64,000 nucleotides of DNA from DATAGF01 sp963834875 (GCA_963834875.1 CAWIDG010000027.1:490629-554628); one strand, 5' to 3'. Counted from the stretch's first letter, positions 28,059 to 37,634 are shown. The notes: generated by a model not told the origin, from the sequence alone. Numbers and translations are program-made.

Positions 28059-29052
28059 TTGCGCCGTCCCGCCGTTCTTCTCGCCGTCACCGCCGCAGGG
28101 CTCGCGCTGCCCGCCGCCGCCGTCGCGGACGTCGACATCAGCGTGCCCGTGACCTTCCTGGGCGGGCCGATCGCCAACCCGCTGCCCGCCCTCACGCCCG
28201 ACGGCATCGAGGCGGGCCCGGGACGGCCCTCGCGCGCGGCGGGGAGCAGCCGTCCCCTGCACGGGCGGCGCCGACGGCGATTGCCTGGTCTGGGGCCCGC
28301 TGGCCGACGTCGAGCCCGCGCCCCTGCCGCTGCCGGGCCCGGGCGGCCTGGGGATCGCGCCCGACGACGGGGTCGGCGTCGAGGACGACCCGCCGCCGGA
28401 CCAGGACACCCCCGAGGATCCCGAGGTCCCCGATGAGGCGGGGCCGTCGAGAACGCCGTTCGGCCCGAAGCCCATCCCCGCGATCGCGCCGGTGCCGGCC
28501 GAGCTGAGGCAGGCCTTCGGCGGGCTGGTGAGCCCGAGGGCCTCCGACTGGCTCGCCTGGCAGCGCACCACGCTGCGCTGGAAGGCCTTCCCGCGCGCCA
28601 CCGACTACAACGTGCAGATCTTCCGCGGTCAGCGGCGCGTCCTCAACGCCTGGTCGAAGGACACGCGCCTGCGCGTGCCGCTCGGCGTCCTCAAGCAGGG
28701 GCGCACCTACGTCTGGGTGGTCTGGCCGGCCAACGGCCCGCGCCGCGCGGCGCGCTTCGCGCTGCCCGTCGGCCGCTCGACCTTCGCCGTCACCCTGCGC
28801 CCGCGGATCGTCTTCCGCACGATGGGCCGCCGCGCCGTGAGCGCGGAGGTGCGGCCCCACATCCCCCTCGGCACCCTCCGGCTGCGGCGCCCAGACGCGC
28901 TGCGCGGCCGCGTGCCCTCGGTCGTGACGATCAACCGTCGCGGCCGCTTCGACCTTCCGATCTCGAAGCGGGCCGCGGAGCGGATCGGGGCGGTCCTCAC
29001 GGACCGCGGCCCCGAGCCGCCCGTGGGCCTGCGCGGGCCGGGTCGCCGCTGA
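28059..29052 (+). CDS. Secreted protein with the shared YNVQ/WxVWP C-terminal domain, one frame change
   Basis: TTG 28059 follows GGAG by about 8 bases and encodes a signal peptide (VLLAVTAAGLALPAAAVA). Near 28225 the frame moves from 3 to 1, giving CTGGADGDCLVWGPLADVEP, an acidic Pro-rich linker, and a C-terminal domain. That domain contains LRWKAFPRATDYNVQIFRGQ and GRTYVWVVWPANGPRRAARF. It aligns with the end of the three proteins at the left edge of the window, but here it continues another about 70 residues. Role unknown; an envelope protein is inferred. Confidence 0.65.
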
Positions 29053-29073
29053 GCGGCTCCCGGTGACTCCACC

Positions 29074-29105
29074 GGTCCGGCCCCGGCGGCATCCGGCGCC
29101 GGACC
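29074..29105. terminator. Hairpin between the secreted-protein gene and the DUF4331 gene
   Basis: GGTCCGGC (29074-29081) pairs with GCCGGACC (29098-29105) around a 16-base loop. It stands 22 bases after the preceding stop and about 34 bases before the GTG of the DUF4331 gene. It could end the upstream transcript; there is no U-tract. Confidence 0.45.
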
Positions 29106-29138
29106 GCTCCATATCAACGACGGAAAGGACCACTCCCC

Positions 29139-30588
29139 GTGCCATCACGAGCACGACAGCGTTGGCTTGTCGCGGTGCCCCTTGCGGCGACCGCCGCGGC
29201 CGTCGCCGTCGCCCTGGCGCCGCCGTTCGGCGGGGCCTCCTCCCACCGTGAAGCGCCGTCGATCTCGGAGGATCCGACGGCCGACAACACGGACGTCTAC
29301 GCCTTCCGCTCGCCGGACGCGCCCGGACACCGCGACGCTGGTCGCGAACTTCGTGCCGTTCGAGGAGCCGGCGGGCGGTCCCAACTTCTACCGGTTCTCG
29401 GACGACGTGAAGTACGAGATCAAGGTGGACAACACCGGTGACGGGAAGGAAGACGTCACCTACGAGTTCCGGTTCAAGACCAAGATCAAGAACCCGAACT
29501 CGTTCCTCTACAACACGAACACGGTCACGTACGACGCGGCCAAGGGCGAGTACACCAACCTCAACCTGGTCCAGACCTACACGGTCCGCAAGATCACCTA
29601 CGACCACAAGGGCCGCACCCACGTGAAGACGCTCGGCCGGGACCTCCGGACCCCGCCGAACAACGTCGGCCCGCGCTCGACGCCGAACTACACGTCGCTG
29701 GTGGCGCCCGCCATCCACACCCTCAACAAGGGCGGGACCAAGGTCTTCGCCGGACAGCGCGACGACCCGTTCTTCGCCGACATCGGCGGGATCTTCGACC
29801 TGCTCGGCTTCCGCACCGATCCGCCCAACTTCGAGATGGGCGGCGTCGACGGCCTCAGGGGCTACAGCGTCAACACGATCGCCATCCAGGTGCCGATCAC
29901 GCAGCTCACGGGCACGAAGAGCGTCCCGACCGACGTCAACGACACCAACTCGGTGGTCGGCGTGTACTCGAGCGCCTCGCGCCCGGTCATCACCAAGAGC
30001 GGCAAGACGCGGTGGCAGCAGGTCTCGCGCCTCGGCGAGCCGCTCATCAACGAGGTCGTCATCCCGCTCGGGAAGAAGGACCTCTGGAACCGCAGCGACC
30101 CGGCGGACGACAAGCAGTTCGAGCGCTTCTACCTGAAGCCCGAGCTGGCCGGGATCCTGAACCTCCTCTACAACGTGGGCGCCCCGACCGAGAACCGCAT
30201 CGACCTGACCGCGGTCCTCCTCACGGGCATCCCGCCGAACAACCCGCTCGGCGCACCGACGACGCAGATCAGCAAGAAGCCGGCCAAGGCCGACCTCCTG
30301 CGGGTCAACCTCGCCGTGCCGCCGACGGCCGGGACGCAGAACCGCCTCGGGCTCCTCGGCGGTGACGCCGACGGCTTCCCGATCAGCCGCCGCCTCGTCG
30401 ACGACGTCGTCGACATCGAGGAGCGCGCGGTGGGCGGCGTCATCGCCCCCGTGTTCGGCCTGCCGGCGCCCGGCCCCGCCGCGGCGCAGCTCGGCGACGC
30501 AGTGAACGCGAACGACCGTCCGTTCCTGCCCGCCTTCCCCTACGTGGCGACGCCCGGCTCGGGCTTCGACTCGGTCCCGCACCCGTAA
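29139..30588 (+). CDS. Secreted DUF4331 protein, one frame change
   Basis: GTG 29139 has GGAAAGG upstream and encodes a signal peptide (LVAVPLAATAAAVAVALAPPFGGASS). The DUF4331 hallmark SSHREAPSISEDPTADNTDVYAFRSPD follows directly. The frame changes from 3 to 1 near 29325 and continues TLVANFVPFEEPAGGPNFYRF, DDVKYEIKVDNTGDGKEDVTYEF and SVNTIAIQVPITQL. A long Asp-rich beta region ends GDADGFPISRRLVDDVVDIEERAVGG. The biochemical role of DUF4331 is unknown. It begins a nearly gap-free plus-strand cluster with a TPR protein, metal exporter, Fur regulator and ECF importer. Confidence 0.82.
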
Positions 30589-30651
30589 CCACGGACGCGG
30601 ACGCGCGCCGGGGGGCCCCGCGCCCCCCGGCACGCACCTTCTCCTTCTCTC

Positions 30652-31968
30652 GTGACCCTCATCAAGAAGACACCCACCTTCCTCTTCGCCCTCCTGGTCG
30701 CCGTCGCGGTCTTCGCGGTCACCACGATCGTGCTGACGCAGACCCGCGGCGAGGCGCCGGCCTCGGTCTCCGACCCGGCCGCCCTCGGCGCCGCCCGCGG
30801 CGCCGAGGGCACGGTCTCCCGGGCGCAGGCGGCGCTCGCGGAGAACCCCGACGACCCGGCGGCGCTCTCGGCGCTGGCCGAGGCGTCCCTGGTCCGCGCC
30901 CGCGAGACCGGCGACCCGAGCTGGCACCCGCGGGCCGAGCAGGCCGCGCGCATGGCGCTCGCCGCCGACCCGCGCCGCTTCACGGCGATGGACGCGCTCG
31001 GAACCCTGGCCCTCACGCGCCACCGCTTCGCCGAGGCCCTCTCCTGGTCGCGGCGCAGCCTCGCCGTCGCGCCCGGGCGGGTCGACCCGATCGCGATCAT
31101 GGCCGACGCCCAGATCGAGCTCGGCCGCTACCCCCAGGGCTTCGCCGCCGTGCAGCGGCGCCTCGAGCTCCGCCCCGACCTCCCCTCGTACAGCCGCGCC
31201 TCCTACGCCCGCGAGCTGCAGGGCGACCGCGCGGCGGCCATCCGCCTGATGGAGCTGGCCGTCGGCGCCGGCGCCCTCGGCAGCCCGGACCGCGCCTTCG
31301 CGCAGGTCCAGCTCGGCCTCCTTCGCCTTGGCCAGGGCGACCTGGCCGCGGCCGAGCGCGCGATGCGCGCGGCGCTCGCCGAGCGTCCCGACGACGCCCC
31401 CGCGACGGCCGGCCTCGCCCGCGTCCTCGCCGCCCGGGGCGCCCTCGGCCCCGCCGCCGAGCTCTACTCGCGCGCGATCGACCGGCTGCCGCTGCCCGAG
31501 TACCCGGCCGCGCTCGCCGACGTGCACCGGGCGCAGGGGCGCCCCGAGGCCGTCCGCGAGGACCTCGCCCTGGCGCAGGCGATGCAGGACCTGCTCGCCG
31601 CCAACGGCTCCGACGTCGACCTCGACGTCGCGCTGATCCGCGCCGATGCCCGCATCCCGTCGGCGGCCGACATCGCCCTCGCCCGCCGGGCGCGCGAGGG
31701 GCGCCCCGGCGTCGTCGGCGATCAGGTGCTCGGCTGGGTCCTCACCCGCGCCGGCCGCTGCGCCGAGGGCGACCGCTTCGCGACGCGCAGCCTGCGCCTC
31801 GGCACGCAGGACGCCCTGATGCTGTTCCACGCCGGGATGGCCGCCTCGTGCGCCGGGCGGGCCGACGCCGCCCGCGAGCGCCTCGGGCGCGCGCTCGAGC
31901 TCAATCCGGCCTTCTCGGTGCGCTGGGCCCCCGTCGCCCGCCGCGAGCTCGCGAGGCTGGCCTCGTGA
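30652..31968 (+). CDS. Membrane-anchored TPR-repeat protein
   Basis: This 438-aa protein starts at GTG 30652. One N-terminal helix (FLFALLVAVAVFAVTTIVL) acts as anchor or uncleaved signal. The rest is helical repeats of TPR type: DPAALSALAEASLVRARETGD, RRFTAMDALGTLALTRHRFAEALSWSRRSL, and AFAQVQLGLLRLGQGDLAAAERAMRAAL. It probably holds partners outside or at the membrane. The stop TGA overlaps the GTG of the exporter gene, so the two are coupled. The DUF4331-TPR-exporter order suggests they act together, which is inference. Confidence 0.82.
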   Translation: MTLIKKTPTFLFALLVAVAVFAVTTIVLTQTRGEAPASVSDPAALGAARGAEGTVSRAQAALAENPDDPAALSALAEASLVRARETGDPSWHPRAEQAARMALAADPRRFTAMDALGTLALTRHRFAEALSWSRRSLAVAPGRVDPIAIMADAQIELGRYPQGFAAVQRRLELRPDLPSYSRASYARELQGDRAAAIRLMELAVGAGALGSPDRAFAQVQLGLLRLGQGDLAAAERAMRAALAERPDDAPATAGLARVLAARGALGPAAELYSRAIDRLPLPEYPAALADVHRAQGRPEAVREDLALAQAMQDLLAANGSDVDLDVALIRADARIPSAADIALARRAREGRPGVVGDQVLGWVLTRAGRCAEGDRFATRSLRLGTQDALMLFHAGMAASCAGRADAARERLGRALELNPAFSVRWAPVARRELARLAS

Positions 31969-33530
31969 GGCGCCTCCTCGTGGCGCTCGTGAGCCTCGGC
32001 GCCCTCGCCGCGCTGCTGGCCGGGTTCGCCGCGTCGGCCACGGCGCACCCCCTCGGCAACTTCACCGTGAACAGCTACCTCCGCGTGGAGGCGAGCGGCG
32101 GCGAGCTCTACCTGCGCCAGGTCGTCGACATGGCCGAGATCCCGACCTTCCGCGAGCGCTCGGCGGTCGAGGACTCCGGCGGCCTGCGCCCCTACGCGGC
32201 CGCGCGCGCCCGCGAGCGGGCGGCGGAGATCGAGCTGACCGTGGACGGCCGGCGCCTCGCCGTCGCGCCGGTGTCCCAGACCGCCGGCTTCCGGCCGGGC
32301 CAGGGCGGCCTGGAGGTGCTGCGCTACGCCGCCTGGTACCGGGTTCCGGGCGCCGCGGCACTCGACGGCGACGGCCTCCGGGTGGACGTCCGGGTGCCGA
32401 CCTACCGCGACCGCCTGGGGTGGCACGAGCTGGTCGTCCGCCCCTCGAGCGGCGCGGGCGTGGCCGGCTCGACCGCGCCGGAGGAGGACGTGGCGGACGA
32501 GCTGCGCTCCTACCCCGACGACCTCCTCCAGAGCCCCCTCGCCGTGACCGAGGCGAGCTTCGCCTGGAGCCCGGGCGAGGGCGCCGGGGCCGTCGGCCCG
32601 CTGACCGCCGACCCCGAGAGCCGCGTCGAGACGTCGTCGCCCGGCGGCCTGGAGGGCCTGGCCGACGACGAGCTCTCGGTCGGCGTGGTCCTGGTCTCGC
32701 TCCTGCTCGCGATGGGCTGGGGCGCGCTCCACTCCCTCTCGCCCGGCCACGGCAAGACGATGGTCGCCGCCTACCTGGTGGGCACGCGGGGGACCGCCCG
32801 CCACGCGTTCATCCTGGGGCTCTTCGTCACGGTCACCCACACGATCGGGGTGGTCGCGCTGGGGCTGGTGACCCTCTTCGCCTCGCGCTACATCCTCCCC
32901 GAGACGCTCTTCCCCTGGATCAACCTCGTCGCCGCCCTCCTGGTGGTGACGGTGGGAGTCTGGGTCGGCTGGGGCCGGCTCTCCGCCGTCCGCCGGCGCG
33001 CCGCCCACCGGCGGGCGCACGCCCGTGGACTCGCGCACCACCACGGCCACGGTGAGCGCGGGCGCGCGCACGACCACGTCCACGCGCACGCCCGGACGCC
33101 GGTCCCGGCCCTCGCGGTCGCCGGGGCGGTCCCCGCCCACGGGCACGCGCACGGGCACGGGCACGGCCATCACCCCGACCACGCCCACGGCGGGCACAGC
33201 CACGCGCCGCCCCAGGACCTGTCGATGCGGGGCCTGCTGGCCGTGGGCGCCTCGGCGGGGATCATCCCGTGCCCCTCCGCGCTCGTGCTCCTGCTCGGGG
33301 CGATCGCGCTGGACCGGGCCGGCTACGGCCTGGTGCTGGTGCTCGCCTTCTCCGTGGGCCTCGCCGGCCTGCTCAGCGCCATCGGCCTGCTCGTGATCTA
33401 CGCGCGCCGCTTCATCGAGCGGCTGCCCCTCGACGGACGGATCGCCGCGGCGATCCCGGTCCTCTCCGCGCTCGTGATCGTCGCCCTCGGCGTCGTGCTG
33501 ATCGCGCGCGCGGTCCCGCCCCTCCTCTAG
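31965..33530 (+). CDS. NicO/HupE-type nickel-cobalt exporter with extracellular domain and His-rich loop
   Basis: GTG 31965 overlaps the TPR stop. A signal peptide precedes AHPLGNFTVNSYLRVEASGG, the HPLGNF segment typical of this family's extracytoplasmic domain. The membrane part starts near residue 235. LGALHSLSPGHGKTMVAAYLVG, with its HxxxxGHGK metal site, and FVTVTHTIGVVALG follow. A long cytosolic loop near 355-410 has more than 20 His in HG/HA/DH repeats, ending before GIIPCPSALVLLLGAI. This fits the RcnA/NicO superfamily of Ni2+/Co2+ efflux proteins. Confidence 0.85.
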   Translation: MRRLLVALVSLGALAALLAGFAASATAHPLGNFTVNSYLRVEASGGELYLRQVVDMAEIPTFRERSAVEDSGGLRPYAAARARERAAEIELTVDGRRLAVAPVSQTAGFRPGQGGLEVLRYAAWYRVPGAAALDGDGLRVDVRVPTYRDRLGWHELVVRPSSGAGVAGSTAPEEDVADELRSYPDDLLQSPLAVTEASFAWSPGEGAGAVGPLTADPESRVETSSPGGLEGLADDELSVGVVLVSLLLAMGWGALHSLSPGHGKTMVAAYLVGTRGTARHAFILGLFVTVTHTIGVVALGLVTLFASRYILPETLFPWINLVAALLVVTVGVWVGWGRLSAVRRRAAHRRAHARGLAHHHGHGERGRAHDHVHAHARTPVPALAVAGAVPAHGHAHGHGHGHHPDHAHGGHSHAPPQDLSMRGLLAVGASAGIIPCPSALVLLLGAIALDRAGYGLVLVLAFSVGLAGLLSAIGLLVIYARRFIERLPLDGRIAAAIPVLSALVIVALGVVLIARAVPPLL

Positions 33531-33548
33531 GCACCCGGAGCCGCCGCC

Positions 33549-34061
33549 GTGACGATGCTCGACGACCCGACTTGCCACCCGCCCGCACCTGCGACAGAGT
33601 TGCAGCTGCGAGCCGCGCGGGAGGCGGGGGATGCCGCCGCCGCCCTCCTGAGACGCGCGGGCTGTCGTCCCACCGCCCAGCGCCTGTTGGTCCTTCAGGC
33701 ACTGGGCGACGGGGACCACATCAGCGCCGACGAGGTCCTCGCCCACGCGCGGGCGAGGTACCCGTCCCTCAACCCGTCCACGGTCTACCGGACCCTCGAC
33801 GCCCTCGTGTCGGCGGGCATCGCCCGCCGCACCGACCTGGGCTCGGACCGCCTCTACTACGAGGTGGCCCGCCCGCACCGCCACCACCACGCCGTCTGCC
33901 AAGGCTGCGGCACGGTGGCCCACCTGCACGACGGTACCCTGCGCCCGCTCGTCGAGGCACTGCGGGCGGAGACGGGGTTCGAGCTCACCCCCGACCGCGA
34001 GATCGCCGTTCCCGGGCTCTGCCCCGCCTGCCGGGGCCCCCGTCCAGACGCCACCGACTGA
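33549..34061 (+). CDS. Fur-family metal-responsive repressor
   Basis: This 170-aa protein has the winged helix RPTAQRLLVLQALGDGDHISADEVLAHARARYPSLNPSTVYRTLDAL, the Fur family signature. HRHHHAVCQGCGTVAHL provides metal ligands, and a second pair CPAC near the end completes a structural zinc site. Members sense Fe, Zn, Ni or Mn. Placement between a NicO exporter and a CbiMQO importer makes Ni/Co (Nur-like) or Zn sensing the likely choice. It starts about 18 bases after the exporter stop and 13 before cbiM. Confidence 0.88.
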   Translation: MTMLDDPTCHPPAPATELQLRAAREAGDAAAALLRRAGCRPTAQRLLVLQALGDGDHISADEVLAHARARYPSLNPSTVYRTLDALVSAGIARRTDLGSDRLYYEVARPHRHHHAVCQGCGTVAHLHDGTLRPLVEALRAETGFELTPDREIAVPGLCPACRGPRPDATD

Positions 34062-34074
34062 GAAAGGACACGAC

Positions 34075-34764
34075 GTGCACATCCCCGACGGGTTCCTCAG
34101 CGCGCCGGTCGCCGTGACGACGTACGCGGCCTCGGCCGTGGCCGTCGCCTACGCCGTCAGGCGGGCCGGAGCCTCCCTGGACGACAAGAAGGTCCCGCTC
34201 CTGGGCGTCACGGCGGCGTTCATCTTCGCCGCGCAGATGCTCAACTTCCCCGTGGCCGGCGGCACCAGCGGCCACTTCCTCGGAGCCGCCCTGGCCACGA
34301 TCCTCCTGGGCCCGTGGCTCGCCTGCATCGTGATCGCGGTCGTCCTCACGGGACAGGCCTTCATCTTCGCCGACGGCGGGCTCACCGCCCTGGGAGCCGG
34401 GGTCCTCGCCATGGCCGTCGTCGCACCGGCGGTGACCGTCGCGGTCATGACCCTGGCCGGGCGCCTGGCGCGCTCGCGTGGCGTCTTCCTCGGCGCGACC
34501 GCCGCCGCCTCCTGGATCAGCATCATGGTCGCCGCGACCGTCATCTCGGCCGTCCTGGCCGTCTCCGACACGATCCCGTTCGGCACCGTCCTCCCGGCCA
34601 TGCTCGGGGTGCACGCGCTGATCGGCATCGGCGAGGCGATCATCACCACGGCGGCCATCGCGGCCGTGCTCGTGAGCCGGCCCGACCTCGTCGGCGGCGC
34701 GGGGTTCCCGCCGCCGGTCGAGCCCCAGGCCGAAGCCGCCCCGGGCATGGCGGTGTCGCGATGA
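34075..34764 (+). CDS. cbiM: ECF cobalt/nickel transporter substrate-binding subunit CbiM/NikM
   Basis: GTG 34075 gives MHIPDGFLSAP. The exact N-terminal Met-His is used for Ni/Co binding in this family, which fixes the start. Seven hydrophobic segments are seen, with AAQMLNFPVAGGTSGHFLGAALA near residue 55 carrying the second metal-site His. LADGGLTALGAGVL-like and ALIGIGEAIIT segments match CbiM. It works with CbiQ and CbiO in the membrane. The stop overlaps the next gene's ATG. Confidence 0.93.
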   Translation: MHIPDGFLSAPVAVTTYAASAVAVAYAVRRAGASLDDKKVPLLGVTAAFIFAAQMLNFPVAGGTSGHFLGAALATILLGPWLACIVIAVVLTGQAFIFADGGLTALGAGVLAMAVVAPAVTVAVMTLAGRLARSRGVFLGATAAASWISIMVAATVISAVLAVSDTIPFGTVLPAMLGVHALIGIGEAIITTAAIAAVLVSRPDLVGGAGFPPPVEPQAEAAPGMAVSR

Positions 34765-35096
34765 GGCGCATCCCGCTGCTGGTCTTCATCGCCCTGGCGC
34801 TGGCCGTCGCGGTCGGCCTGGGCACCGCGGTGTCGCCCTGGGCGTCGCCGGAGCCCGACGGCCTCGAGAAGGTCGCCGAGGACACGGGCTTCCTGGAGGA
34901 CGCGACGAGCAACCGGATCCAGGACGACTCGCCGATCCCCGACTACGCCTTCCCGGGCGTCGAGGACGAGCGGGTCGCCACCGGCCTTGCCGGCTTCGTC
35001 GGCACGCTCGGCATCTTCGTGATCGGCGTGGGCATCGCCTGGCTCCTGAAGAGGGCCACGCGCCCCCGCGGCCCGACCGACGAGGCCACTGCGTAG
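34761..35096 (+). CDS. PDGLE-domain small subunit of the cobalt/nickel ECF transporter (CbiN/NikN-like)
   Basis: This 111-aa protein starts at an ATG overlapping the cbiM stop. An N-terminal helix (LLVFIALALAVAVGLGTAV), then SPEPDGLEKVAEDTGFLE, the PDGLE signature. After the polar loop a second helix (LAGFVGTLGIFVIGVGIAWLL) returns to the membrane. This is the NikN/PDGLE role of stimulating the M component. It often occurs as a C-terminal part of CbiM; here it is separate. Confidence 0.88.
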   Translation: MRRIPLLVFIALALAVAVGLGTAVSPWASPEPDGLEKVAEDTGFLEDATSNRIQDDSPIPDYAFPGVEDERVATGLAGFVGTLGIFVIGVGIAWLLKRATRPRGPTDEATA

Positions 35097-35099
35097 GTC

Positions 35100-35879
35100 A
35101 TGGGCGGCTGGCACGCCCACGCGCCCGCCGGCCCCGCCGGCGATCTCGCGAGCCCGGTCCATCGCCTGGACCCGCGCGCGAAGATCGTCGGCCTGGTCGG
35201 CGTGACCCTCGTGGGCGTCACCACCCCGCTCGGCGCGTGGCCCGCCTGGGTCGCGTGCGCGGCGGTGCTCGTCGCCGTCGCCGCGGTCGGGCGGGTGCCG
35301 CCGGGGGTGATCTGGCGCCGGTCGCGGATCGTGCTGCCGCTGGTGGTCGCCGCGGCGGTCTTCATCCCGTTCGCGCGCGAGGGTGCGGCCGTCTTCTCGG
35401 TCGGCCCCTTCGACGCGAGCCGAGAGGGCCTCGAGACGCTGCTGTCGGTGGCCGTCAAGGCGACGATCGGAACGGTCAGCGCGGTGCTGATGGGCGCGAC
35501 CACCTCGGTCCCCGAGATCATCCGCGGCCTCGAGGCGATGCGGGTGCCGCGCCTCTTCATCCTCGTGGCGACCTTCATGTACCGCTACCTCTTCGTGATC
35601 CTCGACGAGCTCGCCCGCATGCGCTCGGCCCTCGCCGCCCGCGCCTACCGGCCGCGCAGCCTCCTCCAGATCGCCCCCCTGGGGCGCATGATCTCGGCGC
35701 TCTTCCTGCGCTCCTACGCGCGAGGCGAGCGCGTCTACCTGGCCATGCAGGCCCGTGGCTTCTCCGGCGAGATGCCCCGTGAGCAGCCCCTGCGGCTCGC
35801 CCGTGCCGACGCCCTCTTCGTCGCGGCCGTCGTGCTCGCCCTGATCCCGCTCCGCGCCGCCCTCGGGGGCATGGCGTGA
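35100..35879 (+). CDS. cbiQ: ECF transporter transmembrane coupling subunit CbiQ
   Basis: This 259-aa T-component starts at ATG 35100, three bases past the previous stop. The N-terminal VHRLDPRAKIVGLVGVTL is the typical cytosolic helix-1 entry. The coupling motifs are visible: ALAARAYRPRS and then YLAMQARGFSGEM (Ala-Arg-Gly type) near residues 180 and 220. These contact the ATPase. Four to five membrane helices are present. The stop overlaps the GTG start of cbiO. Confidence 0.92.
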   Translation: MGGWHAHAPAGPAGDLASPVHRLDPRAKIVGLVGVTLVGVTTPLGAWPAWVACAAVLVAVAAVGRVPPGVIWRRSRIVLPLVVAAAVFIPFAREGAAVFSVGPFDASREGLETLLSVAVKATIGTVSAVLMGATTSVPEIIRGLEAMRVPRLFILVATFMYRYLFVILDELARMRSALAARAYRPRSLLQIAPLGRMISALFLRSYARGERVYLAMQARGFSGEMPREQPLRLARADALFVAAVVLALIPLRAALGGMA

Positions 35880-36655
35880 GCTGCGCGATCGACGCCCGCG
35901 GGGTCGCCCACCGCTACCCCGACGGACACATCGCCCTGGACGGGATCGACCTGCACGTGGAGCACGGCGAGCGCGTCGCGGTCCTGGGACCCAACGGCGC
36001 CGGCAAGACCACCTTCATGCTCCACCTCAACGGCCTGCTGACCGCCTCGTCCGGCGAGCTCGAGGTGGCCGGGCTGGTCGTCGAGCCGCGCGTCCTGCAG
36101 GAGCTCCGGGCGCGCGTCGGGCTCGTGTTCCAGGATCCCGACGACCAGCTCTTCATGCCCACCGTCCGCGAGGACGTGGCCTTCGGCCCCCTCAACATGG
36201 GCCTGGAGCGGGACGAGGTCGCGCGCCGTGTGGCCGGCGCGCTCCGGGCCGTGCGGATGGAGCGGGCCGCCGGCCGCGGCCCCCACCAGCTGTCCCAGGG
36301 CGAGCGCCGGCGGGTGGCGATCGCCACGGTGCTCGCGATGGAGCCGCGGCTGCTCGTGCTGGACGAGCCCTCGGCGAACCTCGACCCGCGCGCCCGGCGG
36401 GAGCTGCTCGAGCTGCTGGCCGAAATCGACCGCACGATGCTGATCGTGACCCACGACCTGCCGTTCGCCGCCGAGCTCTGCGAGCGGGCGGTGATCCTGG
36501 CGGCCGGGCGCGTCGTGGCCGACGGGCCCGCCGGCGAGATCCTCGCCGACGCCGACCTGCTCGCCGCGCACGACCTCGAGCTGCCGGCCGGCGTCGACCT
36601 CGACCGCATCGAGCGCCGTCCGCGCCCCGGGGCCCTCGCCGAGCGATCGGCGTAG
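35876..36655 (+). CDS. cbiO: ECF transporter ATPase CbiO
   Basis: ABC ATPase that powers Co/Ni uptake. Walker A is GPNGAGKTTF near residue 42, the Q-loop VGLVFQDPDDQLFM near 82, signature QLSQGERRRVAIA near 140, and Walker B LLVLDEPSANLDP near 160. The D-loop and H-loop (IVTHDLPFA) follow. The FQDPDDQLF form is characteristic of the ECF subgroup. GTG 35876 overlaps the cbiQ stop. It is the last gene of the cluster; a 10-base gap leads to the aldo-keto reductase. Confidence 0.93.
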   Translation: MSCAIDARGVAHRYPDGHIALDGIDLHVEHGERVAVLGPNGAGKTTFMLHLNGLLTASSGELEVAGLVVEPRVLQELRARVGLVFQDPDDQLFMPTVREDVAFGPLNMGLERDEVARRVAGALRAVRMERAAGRGPHQLSQGERRRVAIATVLAMEPRLLVLDEPSANLDPRARRELLELLAEIDRTMLIVTHDLPFAAELCERAVILAAGRVVADGPAGEILADADLLAAHDLELPAGVDLDRIERRPRPGALAERSA

Positions 36656-36665
36656 CCTCCGGTGG

Positions 36666-37634
36666 ATGCCCCGCCGGCGCCCCTTCGGCCGCAGCGGCCT
36701 CGAGCTCTCCCCCCTCTGCCTGGGCGGCAACGTCTTCGGGTGGAGCGCCGACGAGGATGCCTCCCACGCGGTGCTGGACGCCTACGTCGCCGCCGGCGGC
36801 AACGCGATCGACTCGGCCAACATCTACTCGGGCTGGGTCCCCGGCAACGAGGGCGGCGAGTCGGAGGCGATCATCGGGCGCTGGCTGGCCGGCCGTGACG
36901 ACCGCGACGGCCTCGTCATCGCCACCAAGGTCGGGAAGGCCGGCGGCGTGCACCGCCGCGGCCTCACCCGCGACCACGTGCTGCGCGGGGCCGAGGGCTC
37001 GCTGCGGCGGCTCGGAACCGACCGCATCGACCTCTACTACGCCCACGAGGACGACCCGGCCACCCCGCTCGCCGAGACGCTCGCCGCGTTCGGGGAGCTG
37101 ATCGAGCAGGGGCTGGTGCGGGCGGTGGCCGCGTCCAACTACTCGGCCGACCGCCTCGCCGAGGCGCTGGAGGTCAGTGCCCGCGAGGGCCTCCCGCGCT
37201 TCGAGGGGCTCCAGACGGCCTACAACCTCATGGACCGCGCCGGGTACGAGGGCGAGCTGGAGGAGGTCTGCGCGCGCGAGGGCCTCGGGGTGGCGGCCCA
37301 CTACGCCCTGGCCCGCGGCTTCCTCAGCGGCAAGTACCGGCCGGGGGCGCCGATCCCCGAGAGCCCGCGGGCGGCGGGGGTCGTGGAGACGTATCTCAAC
37401 GACCGCGGCACCGCCGTGCTCGAGGCGGTCGACGAGGTGGCCTTGGCGCACGGCGCCTCCGAGGCCGAGGTGGCGCTGGCCTGGGTCATGGCGCGGCCCT
37501 CCATGACCTGCGCGGTGGCCAGCGCGACCTCCGCAGAGCAGGTCCGCGAGCTGGCGGGGGCGATGGAGCTCGCCCTCTCCGAGGAGGAGATGGCCCGGCT
37601 CGGGTCAGCCGGACGCGCTCAGGCGCCGCGGTAG
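36666..37634 (+). CDS. Aldo/keto reductase
   Basis: NADPH-dependent carbonyl reductase of the YajO/YccK-like group, 322 aa. The tetrad is visible: Asp and Tyr in NAIDSANIYSGW near residues 50-55, Lys in VIATKVGKAGG, and His in DLYYAHEDDP. SNYSADRLAEAL and the C-terminal ASATSAEQVRELAGAMEL bind NADP. The substrate is unknown. It lies just past cbiO, but it may have its own promoter. Its 3' end overlaps the convergent queA by 30 bases. Confidence 0.9.
   Translation: MPRRRPFGRSGLELSPLCLGGNVFGWSADEDASHAVLDAYVAAGGNAIDSANIYSGWVPGNEGGESEAIIGRWLAGRDDRDGLVIATKVGKAGGVHRRGLTRDHVLRGAEGSLRRLGTDRIDLYYAHEDDPATPLAETLAAFGELIEQGLVRAVAASNYSADRLAEALEVSAREGLPRFEGLQTAYNLMDRAGYEGELEEVCAREGLGVAAHYALARGFLSGKYRPGAPIPESPRAAGVVETYLNDRGTAVLEAVDEVALAHGASEAEVALAWVMARPSMTCAVASATSAEQVRELAGAMELALSEEEMARLGSAGRAQAPR

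Noticed and set aside
28192..31830. A 1,212-residue open frame on the minus strand
   Set aside because: It lies antisense to the DUF4331 and TPR genes, has no family motif, and is of the Arg/Gly/Ala-rich kind expected from GC-rich DNA read backwards.
33000..33220. His-rich coding stretch as a DNA repeat array
   Set aside because: The CACGGGCACG-type repeats are codons of the exporter's His-rich loop; in frame and explained by protein function.
34000..34075. Cobalamin or NiCo riboswitch before cbiM
   Set aside because: Only 13 bases separate fur and cbiM; no room and no B12-box sequence.
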